Of a DNA stretch of 33,651 nucleotides, positions 24,850-33,651 are shown one piece after another. The notes beneath the pieces were generated by a model. It was not told the origin of the DNA. It saw only the letters and a list, made by a program, of their open reading frames with translations, and did no database searches. Source of the stretch: an uncultured Alphaproteobacteria bacterium (GTDB lineage Bacteria > Pseudomonadota > Alphaproteobacteria > Micropepsales > Micropepsaceae); assembly GCA_903897605.1 (NCBI GenBank), contig CAIUCH010000006.1:1-33651 (forward strand), read 5' to 3'. The position numbers were made by a program, and so were the translations under genes. Each line of letters begins with the position of its first letter. The first letter of the stretch is position 1.

Positions 24850-25581
24850 TCAGAAATCAGGCAGATCTTGCTTTTTGGGAGGGCGGCCATTGCGGATATC
24901 ATTATCGCGTAGCTGGCGGTAAAGGCTGCGCAGGCTGGCATAATAGTCGACCGAACTTCGTTGGATACCCTGAACCGTTTGATAGGTTTGTGCCCGAAGG
25001 TCCAGGACGGTGAAATATTCGCGCCCGGCATCCCACCAGATATGCTGCTTGAAATGAATGTAGGTGGTGGGGTCCAGCCCGACATCCGCGGCGATGCCAA
25101 ATGCGTCGCGCGGGTTCGAGGGGCCCAGGAAGGGCAGTATTAGATAAGGACCTTCGCCAACGCCCCAAACCGCCAAGGTCTGGCCGAAATCTTCCCCATG
25201 ATCGGGCATCTTCATGCGGCCGGCGGGGTCGAGAAAGCCGCCAAAACCGATGGTGGTATTGATCAGGAAGCGGCTTGCCGTCTGGCTGCCGCGCTTCAAT
25301 TCTCCCTGCAGCAGGTCATTGACGAAGGTGGTGGGCAGGCTGAGATCTTCCAGGAAACGATGCACCGAGCGGCGGCCGCCGTCGGGCACCAGCACGAAAT
25401 AAACCGCCACTGTCGGGATGACGAAATAGCGGTCGACCAAGCCGTTGAAATGCAACATGTCGCGATTGGTGACCTCATAGGGATCATTGTTGGCCAGCAT
25501 TTCCGGTGTCGGCGGCGCCGTGGCGCAGGCGGTCAGCGCCAAGCCGCACAATCCCAACGCCAGCGCCCGTACCACGCGCAT
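24850..25581 (-). CDS. mlaA: MlaA (VacJ)-family outer-membrane lipoprotein
   Basis: This 243-residue lipoprotein has a type II signal with lipobox LTAC (C19 expected to be lipidated). The MlaA core is clear: NNDPYEVTNRDMLHFNGLVDRYFVIP, FLEDLSLPTTFVNDLLQGELKRG, SRFLINTTIGFGGFLDPA, and GEDFGQTLAVWGVGEGPYLILPFLGPSNPRDAFG. MlaA forms a ring in the inner leaflet of the outer membrane that removes misplaced phospholipids from the outer leaflet and hands them to MlaC. The pairing with the MlaC-like gene downstream supports that role. The C-terminal tail (RNGRPPKKQDLPDF) is basic and probably disordered. Length is normal for the family. It is divergent from the sahR operon over 146 bases. Confidence 0.92.
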   Translation of the reverse strand: MRVVRALALGLCGLALTACATAPPTPEMLANNDPYEVTNRDMLHFNGLVDRYFVIPTVAVYFVLVPDGGRRSVHRFLEDLSLPTTFVNDLLQGELKRGSQTASRFLINTTIGFGGFLDPAGRMKMPDHGEDFGQTLAVWGVGEGPYLILPFLGPSNPRDAFGIAADVGLDPTTYIHFKQHIWWDAGREYFTVLDLRAQTYQTVQGIQRSSVDYYASLRSLYRQLRDNDIRNGRPPKKQDLPDF

Positions 25582-25669
25582 CGATATTCCGCCCCAGCCC
25601 TCGAACGGGGGACGTTTTCCGGTAGTTTACCTTGTCTGTCCAGACCTGCCTAGGTCACCGAAAATGCTC

Positions 25670-25699
25670 TTGTATTCCGCCACCTAGCTAGCATATAAA
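25670..25699 (+). promoter_or_regulatory. Putative sigma-70 promoter of the sahR-metF-metH operon
   Basis: TTGTAT at 25670-25675 and TATAAA at 25694-25699 are separated by 18 bases, close to the -35/-10 consensus. The -10 hexamer falls inside the left arm of the palindromic operator, so bound repressor would block RNA polymerase. Confidence 0.45.
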
Positions 25700-25713
25700 G
25701 ATATGTTTATATG
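25692..25713. promoter_or_regulatory. Palindromic operator, probably for the SahR-type regulator
   Basis: Perfect 8-bp arms CATATAAA (25692-25699) and TTTATATG (25706-25713) flank the six bases GATATG. The site ends 14 bases before the ATG of the ArsR-type regulator and overlaps the predicted -10. AT-rich palindromes in this position are typical of autoregulated ArsR-family repressors. In the SahR regulon such sites precede metH, metF, ahcY and metK. Confidence 0.65.
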
Positions 25714-25727
25714 TTTTAGGTGAGGCG

Positions 25728-26696
25728 ATGGACAGGCTTGTGGCCATGCTGCGTGCGGCGGGAGATCCGACCCGGCTGCGGCTGCTATTGCTGCTCCGGC
25801 AGGCGGAACTCACGGTCAGCGAGCTGATCGAGATCGTGGGGCAGAGCCAGCCCCGTGTTTCCCGCCATCTCAAACTTCTGGGCGAGGCGGGGCTGCTGGA
25901 GCGCTTCAAGGAAGGCAGCTGGGTGTTCTATCGCGCCGCCGACCGGGGCAAGGGGGCGGAACTGGGTGCCGCCCTGGCAAATCTATCGGATCCCAGCCTG
26001 AGCCAGGCCGACACGGCGCGGCTGGCTCATGTGCGCCAGGCGCGCGCCGCCGCCGCCGCGGCCTATTTCAGGGCCAATGCGCCGGAATGGGAACGCATTC
26101 GTGCGCTGCACGCGCCGGAAAAGGATGTCGAGGCGGCCATCGTCAAGCACATGACAGCGCAGCCGATCCAGAATTTCCTGGATGCCGGAACCGGCACCGG
26201 ACGGATGCTGGAATTGCTTGCACCCCATGCGCGCCGCGCGGTGGGCGTGGATGTGAGCCCGGAAATGTTGTCGATCGCCCGTGACCGGCTGCTGCGCGAT
26301 GACCTCAAGAATGCGCAAGTGCGGCTGGCCGATACCTACCGGCTGCCTTTCGCCGGCGGGACGGACGCTTTCGACGCCGTGCTGTTCCATCAGGTGCTGC
26401 ATTATCTCGATGATCCCGGCGCCGCCGTGGCGGAAGCCGCGCGGGTGATGGCGCCGGGCGGGCGCATCCTGATTGCGGATTTTGCGCCACACGCGCTGGA
26501 ATTCCTGCGCGACGATTATGCCCATCGCCGTTTGGGCTTTTCCGACCGCGAAGTGGAAAGCTGGTTCGCCAGCGCCGGGCTCAAGGCGGGAGACACCGAA
26601 ACCATCGCGCCGGCCTCGGTCTCGACCGAAAAACTCACCGTCAAGCTTTGGCTCGCCACCGCCAAAAGCACATCCAAAATCAAAGAAGCCGCATGA
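25728..26696 (+). CDS. sahR: SahR-type regulator: ArsR-family HTH fused to a SAM/SAH-binding methyltransferase-like domain
   Basis: This 322-residue protein has an N-terminal ArsR winged helix (about 1-75: AAGDPTRLRLLLLL, then SELIEIVGQSQPRVSRHLKLL and a GSWVFYRA wing) and a C-terminal class I methyltransferase fold. The latter has motif I FLDAGTGTGRMLELL (about 150-164), acidic VGVDVSPEML, and a later APGGRILIADF strand. SahR is an ArsR-family repressor of SAM-cycle genes in Proteobacteria. Its effector domain derives from methyltransferases and releases DNA when S-adenosylhomocysteine accumulates. The gene's position at the head of metF-metH, with ATGA overlap and a palindrome in front, supports the call. 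There are no metal-binding cysteine motifs as in ArsR or SmtB. AGGTGAGG precedes the ATG. Catalytic methylation by the domain cannot be excluded. Confidence 0.83.
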   Translation: MDRLVAMLRAAGDPTRLRLLLLLRQAELTVSELIEIVGQSQPRVSRHLKLLGEAGLLERFKEGSWVFYRAADRGKGAELGAALANLSDPSLSQADTARLAHVRQARAAAAAAYFRANAPEWERIRALHAPEKDVEAAIVKHMTAQPIQNFLDAGTGTGRMLELLAPHARRAVGVDVSPEMLSIARDRLLRDDLKNAQVRLADTYRLPFAGGTDAFDAVLFHQVLHYLDDPGAAVAEAARVMAPGGRILIADFAPHALEFLRDDYAHRRLGFSDREVESWFASAGLKAGDTETIAPASVSTEKLTVKLWLATAKSTSKIKEAA

Positions 26697-27573
26697 GTCT
26701 GAAAGATCTAATCGTCAACGACCGGCCGATATCGGTGTCGTTCGAATTCTCGCCGCCCAAGACGGATGAGGCGGAAGCGTCGCTGTGGACCGCAATCAAG
26801 CGGCTGGAACCGCTGCAGCCGGCGTTCGTCTCGGTCACTTATGGCGCGGGCGGTTCGACGCGGGAGCGCACCCATGCGACCGTCAAACGCATTGTCGAGG
26901 AAACCTCGCTAGAGCCCGCGGCGCATCTGACTTGCGTGGCGGCTTCGAGAAGCGAGATCGACGAGATCGTACAAGGCTATTGGGGTGCCGGCATCCGTCA
27001 CATCGTGGCGCTGCGCGGCGACATGCCGGGAATGGAAGGTCCATATCAGGCCCATCCGGATGGCTATCGCTCCACGCCCGAATTGATCGCGGGCATCCGC
27101 CGGATCGCGCCGTTCGAGGTCAGCGTGTCTTTCTATCCCGAACGCCATCCGGATTCGCCCAACCATCACCATGATGTCGAATTGCTGAAGGCGAAAGTGG
27201 ATGCGGGCGCCAGCCGTGCGCTGGGCCAATTCTCGTTCGACAATGAAGCGACGGCGCGTTTCCGCGATGATGCCGCGAGGGCCGGTGTTGCCGTTCCCAT
27301 CGTGCCGGGCGTCATGCCGACGACGGCGTTTCGCGGCGTCGAACGGATGGCATCGCGGTGCGGCGCCTCCATACCGGCATGGCTTTCGCGCGCCTATGAC
27401 GGGCTGGACGATGATGTGGAGAGCCGCCGCATCGTCGCCGCCGCCGTGCTGGCCGATCAGGTGCAGCAGCTGCGCGGCCTGGGTTTCGACCAATATCATT
27501 TCTATACGCTCAATCAGGCCAATCTCAGCTATGCCGCCTGCCGACTGTTGGGTTTGACGCCGAAGGATTTGTC

Positions 27574-27577
<4 letters not shown>
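26693..27577 (+). CDS. metF: Methylenetetrahydrofolate reductase
   Basis: This 294-residue FAD enzyme reduces 5,10-methylene-tetrahydrofolate to 5-methyl-tetrahydrofolate, the methyl donor for MetH. The bacterial MetF barrel motifs are visible: [56 protein letters not shown], and later GQFSFDN and [10 protein letters not shown], with [22 protein letters not shown] at the end. The length is that of E. coli MetF, so the eukaryotic-type regulatory domain is absent. The ATG at 26693-26695 overlaps the sahR stop by four bases, and its own stop overlaps the metH start by four, so all three are coupled. The upstream in-frame extension (from 26648) overlaps sahR and lacks similarity. Confidence 0.95.
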
Positions 27578-31278
<3,701 letters not shown>

Positions 31279-31326
31279 CCGACAAATCTCTCGCGCTCCT
31301 CACGCGGGTTGGGATAAACAGGCTGC

Positions 31327-32031
31327 ATGTCCGTTTGGGGAAAAGTCAGTGGCGCGGCGGCGGGCTTGCTGGTGGGCGGTCCGGTGGGCGCGCTTGTCGG
31401 CGCGGTGGCCGGACATTTCATCTTCGACCGCGAAGGCGATCCAGGCGTGGCCTTCACCATCGGCATCGTCGCGCTGGCCGGAAAGATGGCCCAGGCCGAC
31501 GGTCTCGCCACCGAGGAGGAATTTTCGATATTCCGCCGCGTGTTCGGGGTGCCGCCGCAGGAGGAAGCCAATGTGCGGCGGATCTACAACCTCACCCGCC
31601 AGGATGTCGCCGGCTTTGAAGCCTATGCCGGGCAGATTGCCAATCTGTTCAAGGACAATCCCGCCATGCTGGAAGATATTCTCGACGGGCTGTTCGAGAT
31701 CGCCAAAAGCGATGGCGTACTGCATCCCGCCGAAAGCAGCTTTCTGGAGCGGGTGGCGGAAATCTTTGGATTCGCGCCCAATGAATTTCGCCGCATCCGG
31801 GCATCGCATTTCGCGCCCGAGCTGACCGATCCGTATGTGATCCTGGGCCTGTCCTATGTCGCGGATGAGAACGAAATCCGCCAGACCTATCGAAAGCTGG
31901 TGCGCGAGAACCACCCCGACAGCCTGATCGCGCGCGGCGTGCCGGAAGAATTCATCAAGCTCGCCAACGACAAGCTGGCCGCGATCAATACCGCTTATGC
32001 GAAAATCCAGGCCGAACGGGGCTTGCGATGA
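31327..32031 (+). CDS. djlA: DjlA-type co-chaperone (TerB-like plus J-domain)
   Basis: This 234-residue protein has a Gly/Val/Ala-rich hydrophobic N-terminus (about 8-30, LLVGGPVGALVGAVAGHFIF) that may insert into the inner membrane. A helical TerB/DjlA central domain follows (about 42-155: FTIGIVALAGKMAQADGLAT and the duplicated EIAKSDGVLHPAES), and then a C-terminal J-domain (about 168-232) with the HPD tripeptide (H196-P197-D198) that stimulates DnaK ATPase. The architecture matches DjlA. It starts 48 bases after metH with only a weak ribosome-binding site, and its stop overlaps the amidase start by four bases. In alphaproteobacteria this gene pair commonly precedes rnpB and the division/cell-wall cluster; that is recalled, not shown here. 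Confidence 0.88.
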   Translation: MSVWGKVSGAAAGLLVGGPVGALVGAVAGHFIFDREGDPGVAFTIGIVALAGKMAQADGLATEEEFSIFRRVFGVPPQEEANVRRIYNLTRQDVAGFEAYAGQIANLFKDNPAMLEDILDGLFEIAKSDGVLHPAESSFLERVAEIFGFAPNEFRRIRASHFAPELTDPYVILGLSYVADENEIRQTYRKLVRENHPDSLIARGVPEEFIKLANDKLAAINTAYAKIQAERGLR

Positions 32032-32720
32032 ATCTGCTGCAGCGGCCATCGCCCAACCAGGATGATCGCGGCGGCGCCGGCGTGGACATGCTGGTGCTGC
32101 ACTATACCGGCATGACCAGCGGCGCGGCGGCGTTGGCGCGGCTCTGCGATCCAGCGGCGAAAGTCTCCGCCCATTATGCCATCGACGAAGACGGCACCGT
32201 CCATGCGTTGGTGCCCGAAGCGCGGCGCGCCTGGCATGCGGGCGTGTCCTTCTGGGCTGGCGCGCGCGACATCAATTCCCGTTCCATCGGCATCGAGCTG
32301 GTCAATCCGGGTCACGAATTCGGCTATCGCGCATTTCCCGAAACGCAGATCGTCGCGTTGATTACGCTGGGCCGGGAAATTCTGACGCGCCATTCCATCG
32401 CGCCCTGGCGGGTCCTGGGTCACAGCGATGTCGCCCCGCTGCGCAAGGAAGATCCCGGCGAATTGTTTCCCTGGGCCCGGCTGGCCGAGGCCGGCATCGG
32501 CCTGTGGCCAGCGCAAGCGGCCGATCCTGGGGCGCATGCGGTGGCTGGGCTGCTGGCGCATTATGGCTATGATCCCGATGCGCCACCGGACAAGCTCGTC
32601 ACGGCGTTTCAGCGTCATTTTCGTCCGTCCCGCGTGGACGGCATGGCCGATGCCGAAACCCGTCAGGTGCTTTGGGGACTGATCGCGCTTTATGATGCCG
32701 CAAAAGGGGAAAGCATATGA
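32028..32720 (+). CDS. N-acetylmuramoyl-L-alanine amidase (AmpD-like) with peptidoglycan-binding-like tail
   Basis: This 230-residue protein is an Amidase_2 zinc enzyme that removes the peptide from (anhydro-)N-acetylmuramic acid. Zinc ligands by family comparison are H25 (MLVLHYTGM), H132 (VLGHSDVAPLRK) and D142 (EDPGELFPW). It lacks a signal peptide, which favours cytoplasmic muropeptide recycling, as for AmpD. Residues about 165-228 (LLAHYGYDPDAPPDKLVTAFQRHFRP...DAETRQVLWGLI) form a helical peptidoglycan-binding-type module; E. coli AmpD lacks this, while AmiD has it. The start overlaps djlA and the stop overlaps the racemase gene, each by four bases. Confidence 0.88.
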   Translation: MNLLQRPSPNQDDRGGAGVDMLVLHYTGMTSGAAALARLCDPAAKVSAHYAIDEDGTVHALVPEARRAWHAGVSFWAGARDINSRSIGIELVNPGHEFGYRAFPETQIVALITLGREILTRHSIAPWRVLGHSDVAPLRKEDPGELFPWARLAEAGIGLWPAQAADPGAHAVAGLLAHYGYDPDAPPDKLVTAFQRHFRPSRVDGMADAETRQVLWGLIALYDAAKGESI

Positions 32721-33412
32721 AAACCATGGGCCTTTTGGCGGGCATGAGTTGGGAATCGTCGTCGGTCTATTACCAGCTGATCAATCGCCAGGTGCAGCAG
32801 CGGCTGGGCGGCGTGCACTCGGCGAAGGTGCTGATGTATTCCTTCGATTTCGGCGAAGTCTCCCGGCTGCAGCAAGCCGCGCGCTGGGACGAAGCGACCC
32901 AATTGCTGGCCGGCGTGGGCCACACCCTAGCCAAAGGCGGCGCGGATTTTGTCGCGATCTGCTGCAACACCATGCATCTGATGGCCGATGACGTCGAGAA
33001 AGCCGCCGGCGTGCCGCTGCTGCACATCGCCGATCCCTTGGGCGAAGCGGCACGCAAGGCCGGCATGACCAAGCTGGGGCTGATCGGCACGCGCTTCACC
33101 ATGGACGAGCCGCGCATCATCGCCGATCGGCTGCGCAAGAAATTCGGCCTGGAGGTGATCGTGCCGGATACGGCAGGCCGCGAGACCATCGACGGCATCA
33201 TCCAGACCGAGTTGGTCAAGGGTGTCATCCGGGATGACTCCCGCGTCCGTTATCGCCAGGTGATGGCGGATCTGGTGGCCCAGGGTTGCCAGGCAATCAT
33301 TCTCGGCTGCACCGAAATTCCGTTGCTGGTCACGCAGGCCGACGCCACGGTGCCGCTCTACGACACCATGCAGCTGCATGCCGCTGCGATGGTGGATTTT
33401 GCGCTGGCCTGA
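32717..33412 (+). CDS. Aspartate/glutamate racemase family protein
   Basis: This 231-residue cofactor-independent racemase uses two cysteines as acid/base pair: C83 (AICCNTMH) and C198 (LGCTEIPLL). The N-terminal MGLLAGMSWESSSVYYQLIN and the DTMQLHAAAMVDFAL end match the YgeA/aspartate racemase branch (RacD type) rather than MurI, so it probably interconverts amino-acid enantiomers, with exact specificity unknown. AAGGGGAAAG precedes the ATG, which overlaps the amidase stop. Coupling with the amidase suggests handling of D-amino acids from muropeptide turnover, but this is inference. The last codons contain the -35 box of the rnpB promoter. Confidence 0.88.
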   Translation: MKTMGLLAGMSWESSSVYYQLINRQVQQRLGGVHSAKVLMYSFDFGEVSRLQQAARWDEATQLLAGVGHTLAKGGADFVAICCNTMHLMADDVEKAAGVPLLHIADPLGEAARKAGMTKLGLIGTRFTMDEPRIIADRLRKKFGLEVIVPDTAGRETIDGIIQTELVKGVIRDDSRVRYRQVMADLVAQGCQAIILGCTEIPLLVTQADATVPLYDTMQLHAAAMVDFALA

Positions 33413-33427
33413 AATCCCACCTATAAG
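33399..33427 (+). promoter_or_regulatory. Sigma-70 promoter of rnpB
   Basis: TTGCGC at 33399-33404 and TATAAG at 33422-33427 are separated by exactly 17 bases, the optimal spacing. The expected start is about 33433-33435, where the RNase P RNA fold begins. The -35 box lies inside the final codons of the racemase gene. Confidence 0.7.
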
Positions 33428-33433
33428 CCCCGC

Positions 33434-33651
33434 GTCAGACAGCCGGGTGACCGCGGGCAGGGCAACCTGTTCGAGGAAAGTCCGGGCTCCACGGAAAGAC
33501 GGTGCCGGTTAACGGCCGGCGGGGGCGACCCCAGGGATAGCGCCACAGAAATGACACCGCCTAAGGCCCTAAAGGCCCGGCAAGGTTGAAATGGTGCGGT
33601 AAGAGCGCACCGCGTCTCTGGTAACAGAGGCGGCTAGGCAAGCCCCACCGG
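33434..33651 (+). ncRNA. rnpB: RNase P RNA (class A), 5' portion, cut by window end
   Basis: This is the catalytic RNA that matures the 5' ends of tRNAs. The conserved block GAGGAAAGTCCGGGCTCC (about 33474-33491) is the universal P4/J3-4 region of bacterial RNase P RNA. It is followed by the P10-P12-like segment CGGCGGGGGCGACC and the conserved CCACAGAAA near 33545. The alphaproteobacterial class A layout is recognisable to the window edge. The 3' part, including the second P4 strand, is missing because the sequence ends. The start is placed from the promoter spacing and is accurate to a few bases. Confidence 0.93.

Noticed and set aside
24762..25100. Extended N-terminus for the MlaC-like protein
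   Set aside because: It would overlap mlaA and bury the signal peptide; the ATG at 24761 gives a normal exported MlaC.

Overview
The window is a GC-rich stretch of bacterial chromosome, most likely from an alphaproteobacterium. The evidence is a SahR-type ArsR/methyltransferase regulator heading metF-metH, a CtrA-like TTAA-N7-TTAA site, isoquinoline-oxidoreductase-type molybdoenzyme genes, a DUF6496 gene, and a djlA-amidase-racemase run ending at rnpB. I cannot place it below class with confidence. Genes are dense, many joined by 4-bp ATGA overlaps. I see no tRNA, rRNA operon, CRISPR array, prophage or intact transposon.

Layout. 1-3.9 kb: a possible insertion-sequence end abutting a decapitated acyl-CoA synthetase; a small XRE regulator; an omega-amino-acid:pyruvate aminotransferase; a tiny basic DUF6496 protein; a secreted class A-type acid phosphatase; and a strong bidirectional terminator. 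3.9-8.5 kb: a FadL-type outer-membrane channel, a six-helix membrane histidine kinase, and, convergent with the kinase, a PilZ-methyltransferase fusion preceded by a CtrA-like site. 9.1-11.6 kb: a lytic transglycosylase with a TTG start and a CPA1 antiporter whose start is unclear. 11.7-15.7 kb (minus strand): an Fe-S subunit, a molybdopterin subunit and a triheme cytochrome c forming a periplasmic aldehyde/N-heterocycle-type dehydrogenase, with a divergent RidA gene. 16.3-20.6 kb (minus strand): a translationally coupled unit of an alpha/beta-hydrolase-like protein without its catalytic Ser and His, glutaryl-CoA dehydrogenase, and a bifunctional enoyl-CoA hydratase/3-hydroxyacyl-CoA dehydrogenase. 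21.2-25.6 kb: a predicted outer-membrane barrel protein, EttA, and MlaC/MlaA lipid-trafficking proteins. 25.7-31.3 kb: the sahR-metF-metH methionine/SAM-cycle operon with a palindromic operator over its likely promoter. 31.3-33.65 kb: djlA, an AmpD-type amidase and an Asp/Glu racemase in an overlapping run, then the 5' part of RNase P RNA with its own promoter.

Genes that plausibly work together: the three-subunit oxidoreductase (electrons to cytochrome c); glutaryl-CoA dehydrogenase with FadJ (glutaryl-CoA to crotonyl-CoA to acetoacetyl-CoA, as in lysine/tryptophan or dicarboxylate breakdown); the SAM cycle under SahR; and peptidoglycan turnover (amidase, racemase, and separately the transglycosylase). 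The most unusual items are the PilZ-methyltransferase/histidine-kinase pair, the apparent pseudo-hydrolase in the glutaryl-CoA operon, and the antiporter without a canonical start.
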